In this document: one piece after another, positions 1-10,267 of the stretch | Layout: the number at the start of each line of letters is the position of its first letter | Numbering within the stretch: the stretch's first letter is position 1 | NCBI RefSeq assembly: GCF_900187295.1 | Contig: NZ_LT906473.1 | Span: forward strand, 434,001-498,000 | Direction of reading: 5' to 3' | Length of the DNA stretch: 64,000 bases | DNA from: Corynebacterium cystitidis | Lineage (GTDB): Bacteria; Actinomycetota; Actinomycetes; Mycobacteriales; Mycobacteriaceae | Translations under genes and position numbers: made by a program | Notes under the pieces: model-generated | Database searches by the model: none | Told to the model about the DNA's origin: nothing | What the model saw: only the letters and a program-made list of their open reading frames with translations

Positions 1-122
1 CTGGGCGTGGGCGCTAAAGCTGCAGAGGCAACTGGATTCTGCAGCGCAGATGGTCAGGGGCATTCACGCCCGCCCCCTACAACGCTCGCGAGTATGTGCA
101 CCCCGAAACCAGAAGAGTCGCT

Positions 123-2420
123 TTACGACGAATACTTCAGTGCTGCCCCCAGTTCAGGCCTACCTCTAATCCCCAGCTTCTTGTAGATATTGGTCAGATG
201 GTACTCCACGGTCTTCAACGACAGGGTGAGCTGGAGGGCAATCTCGCGGTTGGTAATGCCGTCGGCCGCCAACCGTGCCACCTGTTCCTCCTGAGCAGTC
301 AGCCCCAGGCGGCTGTGCACGTGGCCGCCCACACCGCTGAGGCGGCGTCCTTTATTGCACCGCTCCACCATGACATGGGCACCTAACTCTTCAAACAGGG
401 TGGATGCTCGGCGCAGGATATCGTCGGCACGCGAACGTCGACCAATGCGGCGCAGCGTGATGCCGTACTCGAACAGAACGCGCGTGGCGTAAACAGACAT
501 GGGGGAGTGCTCGATGGCATCGACGGCATCATCGAAGAGTCGAAGAGCAGGCTCCACCTCACCACGCTGCAACATGATCGTGGCCCGTGGCACTGCAAGA
601 CGCGCAAACCACGAGACCAAATCAACATCGGCAGTACGCTCCTCCGCAGCGGTTACCACCATGTCTGCCTCATCCAAACGCCCACTGCGCAGCAGAGTCT
701 GGGCGTAAACATCTTCCCACGGCCAAAACCCAGGCTGGTACGTGTCCGCCCGTTTCGCGGCAGAGGCAAGATCATCCGCCGCACTCACCGCCGAATTCAG
801 ATCCCACAAGGTCGACGAGACAAACAGGCGTGCCATCGCCGCCGGGATTTGCTGCAAAGCAAACGAGTCACTGCCGGCAGCCGCCCGGTTAACATAGGAC
901 CGGGCAAGACCTTGATTCCCTTCCATAGACGCAATCGAGGCACCCGTCCACAATAAAAACGGCTCCAGCAAGGCCACGCCGTGCAACTCGCAAGCAGCCA
1001 GCCCACGCTCCACAACTACCTTGGCCTCATCCCATTGGCCAAGCACAAACAGGGTGCGGGCAAGCAACGCGTCGCGCCAGATCCCCACAGAGAGAGCGCC
1101 ACCAGGAACCGGGCGAAGTTGCTCCCGGGCAGAGATCGGATCATCGTCGGCAAGCGCTACCCACCCACTAAACATCTTGAGCCGCTCGCGCGATACCGCA
1201 TGACGAAGTTCCGGGTTACGTTCTGGAAAGGTGCGGTTGATCAACCAGTAGGCGAAAGACCTGTGAATACGCGCCTCCTCGTAGCGCACTGATCCAGGCA
1301 TCGCCAAGCTCATCGTGTGCTGTGAACGCGCAGCCAAACCGCGCGGATTCCAGTTAGCCAACTCAAACATGGATCCGGCTGCAGACTGTTCAAGAGACTT
1401 TGTCACCGGCTCCAGATATGCCTGAGCCTGGTGGCGGTTACCGGTGTACAACGCAATATATCCGGTCAATGTGTCGCGGTGCTCGGCGTTGACAACCCCG
1501 GTGCAATCCTGCAGAAACAACTGCGCAGAACCCAACCCCAGATCGTCGGCATGTGCCTGCGCCTTCGACAGCAAGAGCTTCTCGCGGGCAATCGCAGTGG
1601 TAGCCCGCGGCGGGGTTGGTATAGAAGCCTGGGTAATGGCATTAAAGCGCGGGTCGCGGAAGAACGTCTCCTGCCCCATCTCATTCTTGCGCAGCTGAAC
1701 AATCCCGGCGCTAATCGCCTCCGAAAGATCCTCAGGGACAAGCGGACGGACATAGAGCGCCTCAATCGTCTCCGGCGATAAACCCTGAATGCGCCTGTTG
1801 AATTCGGTGTGCCAACTATCGGGAATGGTCAGGGCGGCGTTGGCCTGGGTCCAGTAATCGCGCGGGGCCACATCCAGCATCTCCGCGACGTAGTCAGGCC
1901 GCCCACGGGTGGCAAAATACAAGTCTTCAAGCAAAAGGGCGGGCAGCTTATGGCCCGTCAGCGCACGGGCAAACTGGTCAGTTTCGGGCAGAGTAAACGG
2001 AGGCAGGGTGATGATCTCGTCGGCAAGCACATGTAAGCGTTCCGACGACACCGTCGCCACAATCCGCACGCCCTCGCGTTTCGACGCCGTGACTAACTCG
2101 CGAAACGAGGTGTCGTCGGCCTGATCAAAGTCATGAATCAGCACGATGGCGTTAGCGGGCCGATCCTTCAACTGTGTAAGCAGCGCGCCGGGATAGTTCA
2201 TATCCCACGGCAAGACCGTGACCACCTGCGTATCTTCTGCGGGAAGCTGGGTGGCCAAGCCGTCTAAAAACCGCCGGGCACCCAGGCCTTGATCGATGGG
2301 CACAATGATGAGCCGCTGCGGGTGCGCCTCGAGGCTGCTAATAATGGTCCCAACCGCGTGCCTGCGCAAAATCCGGTCAACCATCTGAACCATGTACCCG
2401 CCCACCTGATCTTCACTCAT
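123..2420 (-). CDS. LuxR-family transcriptional regulator, BenR-like
   Basis: This is a 765-aa regulator read from the ATG at 2420; a TTG at 2432 is an alternative start. A LuxR/GerE helix-turn-helix closes the protein (about residues 700-760, containing TAQEEQVARLAADG, TNREIALQL and KTVEYHLTNIYKKLG), so DNA binding is well supported. The first 200 residues resemble the NTPase part of large MalT/LAL-type regulators, but the Walker A position reads IVPIDQGLGARRFL with no GKS or GKT, so ATP binding is doubtful. The middle is helical and TPR-like. The gene follows benE by 17 bp on the same strand and is probably co-transcribed. In C. glutamicum a LuxR-type activator, BenR, is encoded with benE, so control of benzoate use is my inference. 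Bases 1-122 hold no gene I can support. Confidence 0.85.
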   Translation of the reverse strand: MSEDQVGGYMVQMVDRILRRHAVGTIISSLEAHPQRLIIVPIDQGLGARRFLDGLATQLPAEDTQVVTVLPWDMNYPGALLTQLKDRPANAIVLIHDFDQADDTSFRELVTASKREGVRIVATVSSERLHVLADEIITLPPFTLPETDQFARALTGHKLPALLLEDLYFATRGRPDYVAEMLDVAPRDYWTQANAALTIPDSWHTEFNRRIQGLSPETIEALYVRPLVPEDLSEAISAGIVQLRKNEMGQETFFRDPRFNAITQASIPTPPRATTAIAREKLLLSKAQAHADDLGLGSAQLFLQDCTGVVNAEHRDTLTGYIALYTGNRHQAQAYLEPVTKSLEQSAAGSMFELANWNPRGLAARSQHTMSLAMPGSVRYEEARIHRSFAYWLINRTFPERNPELRHAVSRERLKMFSGWVALADDDPISAREQLRPVPGGALSVGIWRDALLARTLFVLGQWDEAKVVVERGLAACELHGVALLEPFLLWTGASIASMEGNQGLARSYVNRAAAGSDSFALQQIPAAMARLFVSSTLWDLNSAVSAADDLASAAKRADTYQPGFWPWEDVYAQTLLRSGRLDEADMVVTAAEERTADVDLVSWFARLAVPRATIMLQRGEVEPALRLFDDAVDAIEHSPMSVYATRVLFEYGITLRRIGRRSRADDILRRASTLFEELGAHVMVERCNKGRRLSGVGGHVHSRLGLTAQEEQVARLAADGITNREIALQLTLSLKTVEYHLTNIYKKLGIRGRPELGAALKYSS

Positions 2421-2437
2421 TTTTACCGCCAAGGCTG

Positions 2438-3658
2438 CTACGTGTCTTTATCCAGGAGCTTACCGACGATGACCCCGGCAACCAGCCCCCAGAACGGTGC
2501 CGAAAGCCCCAGAAAAGTCACCTCGGCAATAGTGACCAAGAAGCACACCAACGCACCGGTGGAAAATGGGCCAGAAAACCCTGCTACGAATGCATTCTTG
2601 AGCGGGGTGAGCATGGCAAGGCCGGCCAGGGCGGCAATAAAAGATGCGGGCATACCCAACATAAACGCCACGAACACCGGCGCAACGATGCCCACCGTTA
2701 TGGCCGCGAGTGCGTTGACGATGGCCGCTGCGTAGTGGCGGGAAGAATCTTGACTTGAGACAATCAACGCGTTGGTCGGACCGGTCAAGCAGGTTGAGGC
2801 GCACCCGAGCAAGCCCACTGGAATTGACCACAGGCCAGACACTGTGGCTGAGAGATTAATACCCTGCTTGTGGTTTGCTGCACGCAGCACCGCCAGCCCC
2901 TGGCCGTTTTGCACGAAGACAACAGTAATTGCGAGCGGAATAACAAGTTCAACCAGCGCTGCCCACGAAAAAACAGGTGTGACGAACTGTGGGGTAGCAA
3001 AAACGCCAGCGGCTGTGATATCAGCGTCGAAAAGCCCCAAAGATATGGCAATGATCGTTCCTAAGACCGCTGCAGTAGCTACCGGTGGCAGCCATTTGGC
3101 AGCCCACGGGATCATCGTGAGAATGACAAACAAAACTGTCATGGGGATCGCAATGATGGGGTCGTCGATAAGCGCGCCGATCAACTGCACACCAAAGTGG
3201 AGGAATACCCCGGCCACCATGGCCATGACGATGGTAGCCGGGATTAAGTCCATGATCTTGCGAATCAACCCTGTCCAGCCCAGCAGAAACACGAGGATCC
3301 CGGTGACAAGATAGGCACCGACAACCTCGTTGAGAGTGAGGTGGGTAAGCGCTGTACCGACCAGGACCGTTCCAGGGATGGTCCAATAGAAAGCCATGGG
3401 AGACCGGTACAAGTAGGTCATGGTCAAGGTGATCAGACCGTTGCCCAGAAACGCTCCCAGGATCCACGAGGAGGTCTGTTGTGCAGTAAGGTTGCCAGCT
3501 GCTGTTGCTGCCAGAATCACGGCAACCGGGCCAGAAGCAGAGAAAATGAATGCCACAAGCCCATTGCCGATCTCGGTGGGGCCGACATCTCGGAGGAACT
3601 CGCGCAGCGTTGGTCGCTGAAGCTGGGGGCGCTCGATGGCGCCGAGAACCTTAGTCAT
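2438..3658 (-). CDS. benE: Benzoate/H+ symporter BenE family
   Basis: This is a 406-aa polytopic membrane protein from the ATG at 3658, which has AGGTAGG upstream; a TTG at 3667 is less likely. It has about twelve hydrophobic segments and the BenE-type start GNGLVAFIFSASGPVAVILAA, followed by small-residue-rich helices such as IPGTVLVGTALTH and GCASTCLTGPTNALIVSS. The family imports aromatic acids, chiefly benzoate, across the cytoplasmic membrane with protons. The length is typical. The LuxR-type gene follows immediately, as expected for a transporter with its regulator. No benABCD or cat genes are visible here, though the window ends just beyond the regulator, so they may lie outside. The family call is strong and the substrate is inferred from the family. 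Confidence 0.88.
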   Translation of the reverse strand: MTKVLGAIERPQLQRPTLREFLRDVGPTEIGNGLVAFIFSASGPVAVILAATAAGNLTAQQTSSWILGAFLGNGLITLTMTYLYRSPMAFYWTIPGTVLVGTALTHLTLNEVVGAYLVTGILVFLLGWTGLIRKIMDLIPATIVMAMVAGVFLHFGVQLIGALIDDPIIAIPMTVLFVILTMIPWAAKWLPPVATAAVLGTIIAISLGLFDADITAAGVFATPQFVTPVFSWAALVELVIPLAITVVFVQNGQGLAVLRAANHKQGINLSATVSGLWSIPVGLLGCASTCLTGPTNALIVSSQDSSRHYAAAIVNALAAITVGIVAPVFVAFMLGMPASFIAALAGLAMLTPLKNAFVAGFSGPFSTGALVCFLVTIAEVTFLGLSAPFWGLVAGVIVGKLLDKDT

Positions 3659-3830
3659 GAAACGCAACCTACCTCACCGCACGCAATAGTGTGGCCTGGG
3701 GCACTATTTTCGAACTTCTGGTTACACCAGTTTGGACGGCTGGGTGTTGAAACAGACGCGCACAGCCGTGCTGTTCGTCGTAAAGCGCGCAAGGCACTAG
3801 GATGAGTAGGACAAACAGGGGGTAGCTCGC

Positions 3831-3836
3831 TACAAT
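3831..3836 (+). promoter_or_regulatory. Candidate -10 box for clpX
   Basis: TACAAT fits the corynebacterial TANNNT -10 consensus and would give a leader of about 65 nt before clpX. The best -35 guess (TAGGAC at 3807-3812) is weak. The region between benE and clpX (3659-3908) otherwise holds only divergent upstream sequence. Confidence 0.4.
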
Positions 3837-3908
3837 CGGGCTACCCTGCGCTTACCGCAGCGTCGAGACAACACATAGTTTTAGAAGTAAAGCGAGAGTT
3901 TATACCTC

Positions 3909-5186
3909 ATGTCAGTGACTCATGATAGCTCCGATCTGCTGAAGTGCTCTTTTTGTGGAAAGAGTCAGAAGCAGGTGAAGAAACTCATCGCTGGTGGCGG
4001 AGTATATATCTGTGATGAGTGTATTGAGTTATGCAATGAGATCATTGAGGAGGAGCTGCAGGGCGCCCAAGCAGATGAAGAGCAGAAGAAGCAGCGTCTG
4101 CCTCGGCCCTCGGAGATCTCTGCGTTTCTAGATGACTATGTGATCGGCCAGGACGAAGCAAAACGGACTCTGTCGGTGGCTGTTTACAACCACTACAAGC
4201 GGATCCGTGCGGAAGAAGTCGCCTCGACTCGCTCTAAACGCGATGATGCGGTGGAGATAGCCAAGTCCAATATCCTCCTGCTGGGGCCGACAGGTTCGGG
4301 TAAAACCTACTTGGCGCAAACGCTGGCGCGGATGCTGGACGTCCCCTTTGCCATTGCCGATGCCACCAGCTTGACCGAAGCTGGTTATGTTGGCGAAGAT
4401 GTGGAAAATATCCTCCTGAAGTTGCTGCAGGCCGCTGACTTCGATGTTGCCCGTGCGCAGCGTGGCATTATCTACGTCGACGAGGTGGATAAGATCTCAC
4501 GCAAGTCTGAAAACCCGTCGATTACCCGCGATGTTTCTGGCGAGGGTGTGCAGCAAGCGTTGCTGAAGATCCTGGAAGGCACCGTTGCTTCTGTCCCACC
4601 CCAGGGTGGGCGCAAGCACCCTAACCAAGAATTTATTCAGTTGGACACTACCAACGTCCTTTTCATCGTGGCGGGCGCGTTTGCGGGCCTAGAAAAAGTT
4701 ATCGCAGAGCGTGTGGGTAAGAAAGGGATTGGCTTCGGGGCAGAGATCGAAACGGAGAAGCAGCGCGAAGAGCAACAGATTTTGAAGCAGGTGCAGCCAG
4801 AAGACCTGGTGAAGTTTGGTTTGATCCCCGAGTTCATCGGCCGTCTGCCGATCGTCGCCACCGTGGACAATTTGGACCGTGAGTCCTTGATCAAGGTGCT
4901 AACTGAGCCAAAGAACTCACTAGTGAAGCAGTATGAGCGCCTGTTTGCAATGGATGACGCAACATTAACTTTCACCGAGGACGCTCTTGGGGAGATCGCC
5001 GATAAGGCCTCTGAGCGCGGTACCGGAGCACGTGGGCTGCGCGCGATCATGGAAGAGATCTTGGTACCGATCATGTATGACTTGCCCGACCGCGAGGACA
5101 TCGACGAAGTGATTATCTCTGACGCCGTCGTGCGTGGTGAGGGCGAACCAACCTTCGTGCTTCTCGACGAGGAAAAAACCGCCTAG
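3909..5186 (+). CDS. clpX: ATP-dependent Clp protease ATP-binding subunit ClpX
   Basis: ClpX (425 aa) is the hexameric AAA+ unfoldase that recognises tagged or native substrates and feeds them into ClpP in the cytoplasm. The N-terminal zinc-binding domain is intact, with Cys13, Cys16, Cys35 and Cys38. Walker A is GPTGSGKT (126-133), the pore loop is GYVG (159-162) and Walker B is IIYVDEVDK (about 187-195). Arginine-finger and sensor regions follow ([22 protein letters not shown]). The length is normal for the family. The gene stands alone between benE, read the other way, and a TetR gene, and no clpP is visible nearby. The Shine-Dalgarno is weak (a GAGAG about 10 nt upstream). The assignment is secure. 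Confidence 0.98.
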   Translation: MSVTHDSSDLLKCSFCGKSQKQVKKLIAGGGVYICDECIELCNEIIEEELQGAQADEEQKKQRLPRPSEISAFLDDYVIGQDEAKRTLSVAVYNHYKRIRAEEVASTRSKRDDAVEIAKSNILLLGPTGSGKTYLAQTLARMLDVPFAIADATSLTEAGYVGEDVENILLKLLQAADFDVARAQRGIIYVDEVDKISRKSENPSITRDVSGEGVQQALLKILEGTVASVPPQGGRKHPNQEFIQLDTTNVLFIVAGAFAGLEKVIAERVGKKGIGFGAEIETEKQREEQQILKQVQPEDLVKFGLIPEFIGRLPIVATVDNLDRESLIKVLTEPKNSLVKQYERLFAMDDATLTFTEDALGEIADKASERGTGARGLRAIMEEILVPIMYDLPDREDIDEVIISDAVVRGEGEPTFVLLDEEKTA

Positions 5187-5212
5187 CAACTCCCACCAGT
5201 CAGAGATAGTGC

Positions 5213-5260
5213 GGAACTAGGGAGCTAGGGAGCTAGGGAGCTAGGGAACTAGGGAACTAG
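5213..5260. repeat. 8-bp tandem repeat GGARCTAG x6
   Basis: Six head-to-tail copies of GGA(G/A)CTAG lie between the convergent ends of clpX and the TetR gene, with a partial seventh copy after. The unit contains CTAG, which is often scarce in bacterial genomes. No coding role is visible. Such arrays can change copy number by slippage. Confidence 0.9.
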
Positions 5261-5292
5261 GGAGCCTTAGCTCATACCCTGAGTGAATCTTT

Positions 5293-6102
5293 TCAGTAGA
5301 TATCGTCGCCGAACTCGTAGATCTCGCCATCAACCGGGACATCTGGGAGCGCTGGAGAGACGGTGAGGTATGCATCATAACCGGAATCCGGAATATTCGA
5401 TGTGAGAAAGGCAAGGACAGTGTCGATAATGAAGCGACGCATCCCGTCGGTATTTTCCTGACTGGCTGTATCAATATTAAATAGGTTGACCGACAGCGCG
5501 TGGTAGCCCAAACGGTAGGCCCCCAAGGCGACAATCAGTGCCAAGACGTCGTCTGCAGAGATACCTGGGCGGAAGGCCCCGGCGTCCTGGCCCATCATGA
5601 GCAGCCGCTCTAGGTGGAGGGTGAGCTCAGACGCGTCTGCGATAGCGGATATTTCTGTGAGTTTCAACACAGGATCCATGTTTTCTCGCTGGATTAAACG
5701 CTGTGCATCTTCCTGCTCTACCATCCGATAGAAGAGGGCATCAACAAACCGGCGTACGCCCTCAACGGGCACAGCGTAGGAACGGTTCAGTACCTCTGCG
5801 GGTGGATGCAGGCGGGCTACAGCTTCAGCAAGGGCCTGCTGATAGAGACCTTTCTTATCTCCGAAGTGGTAATGGATCATCCGCTTCGACATGCCCGACT
5901 TTTTCGCGATGGAATCTATTGTGGTGTCGTTGAATCCTTTCTGGGCGAATCCGGCAAGGGCGATATCGATTACATCGTCGACGGTGGCAATATCGCTTGT
6001 ATCAGCCGTATCAATCGAAGTGACGTGCTTTGGCGCGTCGGAGGCGGAAGGGCCCGCGGTGCGGGAGTCCTGCGGGTGCGAGGTCTGCGAGGTCGGGGAC
6101 AT
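5293..6102 (-). CDS. TetR-family transcriptional regulator
   Basis: This is a TetR repressor of 269 aa from the ATG at 6102, chosen because AAAGGTGG sits 4 nt upstream; an upstream in-frame extension to 6180 lacks this support. About 45 low-complexity residues precede the helix-turn-helix, which reads IDIALAGFAQKGFNDTTIDSIAKK and then GMSKRMIHYHFGDKKGLYQQAL. The rest is a helical ligand and dimer domain with no recognisable specificity. The gene is divergent from mdh across a 361-bp gap that contains a near-perfect inverted repeat at 6407-6432, a plausible operator. The ligand is unknown. The family call is firm and the target is inferred. Confidence 0.9.
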   Translation of the reverse strand: MSPTSQTSHPQDSRTAGPSASDAPKHVTSIDTADTSDIATVDDVIDIALAGFAQKGFNDTTIDSIAKKSGMSKRMIHYHFGDKKGLYQQALAEAVARLHPPAEVLNRSYAVPVEGVRRFVDALFYRMVEQEDAQRLIQRENMDPVLKLTEISAIADASELTLHLERLLMMGQDAGAFRPGISADDVLALIVALGAYRLGYHALSVNLFNIDTASQENTDGMRRFIIDTVLAFLTSNIPDSGYDAYLTVSPALPDVPVDGEIYEFGDDIY

Positions 6103-6406
6103 GGCCACCTTTCGTCCGTCGACGGTGGGCGCATGCCCACCCGAGTTGAAGAATTGTAATCTATACCAAAGATTGTTCAAGGGTTATCTTCTATAGTGCC
6201 TGAACCACACCCGTGGCGTGTCTGGTTGTAGCAAAACCCACACAAAAGAGCTCGAAATTGAGTTTTTTGGGGGTAGTTACGTTACGCGACGCTCCCAGGT
6301 GTAACCAATCGCACTGTGCTTTACAGGGCTTTATAGGGCTTTACAGGACTTTATATGTGGCTTCATCGGCGGTGAAACGCGGGTAAGCTGGCATCGTCTA
6401 ACAAAT
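6103..6406. other. Divergent intergenic region, TetR gene to mdh
   Basis: No gene is supported here. The region holds the TetR ribosome binding site, an array of four 10-bp units (6318-6357) and, at its mdh end, AT-rich sequence leading into the inverted repeat. TetR promoter elements are not obvious. Confidence 0.6.
6318..6357. repeat. 10-bp tandem repeat (GCTTTAYAGG-like) x4
   Basis: Four consecutive 10-bp units, GCTTTACAGG, GCTTTATAGG, GCTTTACAGG and the diverged ACTTTATATG, sit in the region upstream of mdh. The period is close to one DNA turn. Function is unknown. Confidence 0.85.
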
Positions 6407-6432
6407 ATTGTCTGACAGAATTGTCAGACAAT
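6407..6432. promoter_or_regulatory. Long inverted repeat in the mdh promoter, candidate TetR operator
   Basis: Two perfect 11-bp arms, ATTGTCTGACA and TGTCAGACAAT, are separated by GAAT. The left arm overlaps TATTGT (6406-6411), which fits the -10 consensus, and the element ends 31 bp before the mdh ATG. The size and dyad symmetry suit a dimeric TetR-family protein, and such a gene is divergently encoded. A hairpin in the mdh leader RNA is the alternative. Confidence 0.6.
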
Positions 6433-6439
6433 GAAGTGA

Positions 6440-7453
<1,014 letters not shown>

Positions 7454-7534
7454 CTCTCACTGCGAGAAGCGGTCAAGTTGTGGTTCAGCCAGCCTTGCGT
7501 TTCTGTGCTAGCTGGACCCGCTAGACTGGTTCGC

Positions 7535-10267
7535 GTGACTGAAGCAAACGTGGGTAAGAATCGTGCAGACAACCTCCCAAAGAGTTGGGAGCCGCAAACG
7601 CAGGAGGCGGAGCTTTACCAAGGCTGGGTAGACAAGGGCTACTTCACCGCTGATGCGCACAGCGATAAACCTGCGTACTCGATTGTTCTGCCGCCACCGA
7701 ACGTGACGGGCCAGCTGCATATGGGCCACGCGCTCGATCACACGCTGATTGATGTGATGGTGCGCCGCAAGCGCATGCAGGGCTACGAGGTGTTGTGGCT
7801 GCCCGGCATGGACCATGCGGGCATTGCTACCCAGACGAAGGTGGAGGCCTTGCTCAAGGAGACCGAGGGTAAGGACCGCTACGACTACGGTCGCGAGGAG
7901 TTCATCGCGCATGTCTGGGACTGGAAGGAAAAGTACGGTGGCACCATCCAGTCGCAGATGCGTGCTATTGGCGATTCGGTGGACTGGTCGCGTGATTCCT
8001 TCACCATGGATGAGAACTTGTCGCGCGCGGTGCAGACCATCTTTAAGATGATGTATGACCAGGGCATGATCTACCAGGATTACCGCCTGGTGAACTGGTC
8101 ACCGGTGCTTGAGACAGCAGTTTCTGACATTGAGGTTGTGTACAAAGACGTCGAGGGTGAGTTGGTGTCGATCCGCTATGGTTCGCTTGCCGACGATGAA
8201 CCCCACCTGGTGGTGGCCACAACGCGTGTAGAAACCATGTTGGGCGATGTTGCTATTGCTGTGCACCCTGATGACCAGCGCTATTCTCACTTGGTGGGAA
8301 CGCAGTTCCCGCACCCCTTCCGTGATGACCTCAAGCTGAAGGTTGTCGCTGACGATTATGTGGATATGGAGTTCGGTACCGGTGCCGTGAAGATTACCCC
8401 GGCGCACGACCCGAATGACTATGAGATGGGCCTGCGCCACAACCTTGATATGCCGATCATCATGGATAAGACCGGCCATATCGCCGACACGGGTACCCAG
8501 TTTGACGGCATGACCCGTGAGGAAGCCCGCGTGAAAGTCCGTGAAGCATTGGCCGAGCAAGGCCGTATTGTTAAGGAAGTTCGCCCCTACGTCCACTCGG
8601 TGGGCCACTCGGAGCGTTCCGGCGAGGCGATCGAACCGCGCCTGTCGCTGCAGTGGTTTGTGAAAGTGGAGCAGTTAGCGCAAATGGCCGGGGATGCCGT
8701 GCGCCAGGGAGATACCAGGATCCACCCCGAGTCCATGGAGAAACGCTACTTCGACTGGGTGGACAACATGCATGACTGGACCATTTCGCGCCAGCTGTGG
8801 TGGGGCCACCGCATCCCCATCTGGTACGGGCCTGAGGGCTCCGGCGGCGGACGCGACGTTGTCTGCGTGGGCCCTGGCGAGGAGCCACCAGCGGGATACG
8901 AGCAAGACCCAGACGTGCTAGACACCTGGTTCTCCTCGGCCCTGTGGCCATTTTCCACACTGGGATGGCCGGAGAAAACGGCTGACCTAGAAAAGTTCTA
9001 CCCAACTTCCGTTTTGGTTACCGCCTACGACATCTTGTTTTTCTGGGTGGCACGCATGATGATGTTCGGTACTTTTGCCGGGCGTGAAACCCCAGAGGTG
9101 TTGGGTGAGGGCCGTGACGGCCGCCCACAGGTCCCGTTCACAGACCTGTACCTGCATGGTTTGGTGCGCGACGAGAAGGGCCGCAAGATGTCCAAGTCTT
9201 TGGGCAACGGCATTAACCCAATGGATTGGGTGGAACAGTTCGGCGCTGACGCGTTGCGTTTCGCTTTGGCCCGCGGCGCGAACCCCGGCGTGGACCTACC
9301 TATCGGTGAGGACAATGCCCAGTCCGCCCGCAATTTTGCCACCAAGCTGTACAACGCAACAAAGTTTGCCCTGATGAATGGTGCTGCAGTGGGTGAACTG
9401 CCCGCACGCGACACGCTGACTGACGCCGACCGCTGGATTCTTGACCGCCTCGAGCAGGTCCGCGCGCTTGTCGACGAGCGCCTTGATGACTACCAGTTTG
9501 CGAAGGCCAACGAGGACTTGTACCACTTCGTGTGGGACGAACTGTGCGACTGGTACCTGGAGATCGCCAAGACACAGATTTCTCGCGAGCCTGATAACAA
9601 TCCTGATAACAATGAGGAACAAGCACGCACCCGTTCCACCCAGATTGTGCTGGGCCGTGCGCTCGATGTCGTGTTGCGCTTGTTGCACCCGACCATGCCG
9701 TTTATCACGGAGGTGCTGTGGACTGCGCTGACCGAAGAAGAGTCCGTTACTCAGGCTGCTTGGCCAACAGCGGAGGACACCAACGGTGGCGCCCAAACCG
9801 ATGAAGTTGCCGCGCGCCGTATTGAAGACTCCATCAAGTTGATCACCGAGCTGCGCCGTTTCCGCGCCGACCAAGGTGTGAAACCGTCGCAGAAGGTACC
9901 GGGCTCGCTAGACTTCGCCGCCGCTGACCTGGAAGGCCAGGAAGCGCTGGTGCGCGACATTGCGCGCGTGGAAGTACCGGGCGCGGACTTTGCAGCGTCG
10001 GCAAGCATTGAAATGCGACTGAGCCAAACCACCCTCGATGTGGCCCTGGATACCTCCGGCACCGTCGATGTCGCAGCAGAACGCAAGCGCCTTGAAAAGG
10101 AACTGGCCGCCGCAGAGAAAGAACTGGAAACCACCGCAAAGCAGCTGGGCAATGAGCAGTTCTTGGCGAACGCTCCGGAGGCTGTGGTGCACAAGATTCG
10201 CCACCGCCAACAGGTGGCTGCCGAAGAGCAGGCGCGCATCAGTGCCCGATTGGAGAACCTGAAGTAG
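7535..10267 (+). CDS. valS: Valyl-tRNA synthetase
   Basis: ValS (910 aa) charges tRNA-Val and edits mischarged Thr. It is a class I synthetase: the HIGH-type motif is HMGH (62-65) inside [17 protein letters not shown], and KMSKS is at 551-555. The inserted editing domain lies between them, and an anticodon-binding domain and a C-terminal coiled coil rich in Glu, Lys and Ala follow. I take the GTG at 7535, because TAGACT at 7522-7527 leaves only 7 nt before it, a leaderless layout. The longer frame from 7478 adds 19 residues unlike the family. The folC ATG abuts the valS stop, so the two genes are translationally coupled. Confidence 0.97.
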   Translation: MTEANVGKNRADNLPKSWEPQTQEAELYQGWVDKGYFTADAHSDKPAYSIVLPPPNVTGQLHMGHALDHTLIDVMVRRKRMQGYEVLWLPGMDHAGIATQTKVEALLKETEGKDRYDYGREEFIAHVWDWKEKYGGTIQSQMRAIGDSVDWSRDSFTMDENLSRAVQTIFKMMYDQGMIYQDYRLVNWSPVLETAVSDIEVVYKDVEGELVSIRYGSLADDEPHLVVATTRVETMLGDVAIAVHPDDQRYSHLVGTQFPHPFRDDLKLKVVADDYVDMEFGTGAVKITPAHDPNDYEMGLRHNLDMPIIMDKTGHIADTGTQFDGMTREEARVKVREALAEQGRIVKEVRPYVHSVGHSERSGEAIEPRLSLQWFVKVEQLAQMAGDAVRQGDTRIHPESMEKRYFDWVDNMHDWTISRQLWWGHRIPIWYGPEGSGGGRDVVCVGPGEEPPAGYEQDPDVLDTWFSSALWPFSTLGWPEKTADLEKFYPTSVLVTAYDILFFWVARMMMFGTFAGRETPEVLGEGRDGRPQVPFTDLYLHGLVRDEKGRKMSKSLGNGINPMDWVEQFGADALRFALARGANPGVDLPIGEDNAQSARNFATKLYNATKFALMNGAAVGELPARDTLTDADRWILDRLEQVRALVDERLDDYQFAKANEDLYHFVWDELCDWYLEIAKTQISREPDNNPDNNEEQARTRSTQIVLGRALDVVLRLLHPTMPFITEVLWTALTEEESVTQAAWPTAEDTNGGAQTDEVAARRIEDSIKLITELRRFRADQGVKPSQKVPGSLDFAAADLEGQEALVRDIARVEVPGADFAASASIEMRLSQTTLDVALDTSGTVDVAAERKRLEKELAAAEKELETTAKQLGNEQFLANAPEAVVHKIRHRQQVAAEEQARISARLENLK

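Noticed and set aside
1..122. Possible start of a leftward gene at the window edge
   Set aside because: An open frame from an ATG near position 63 runs off the edge, but it has no ribosome binding site or recognisable residues.
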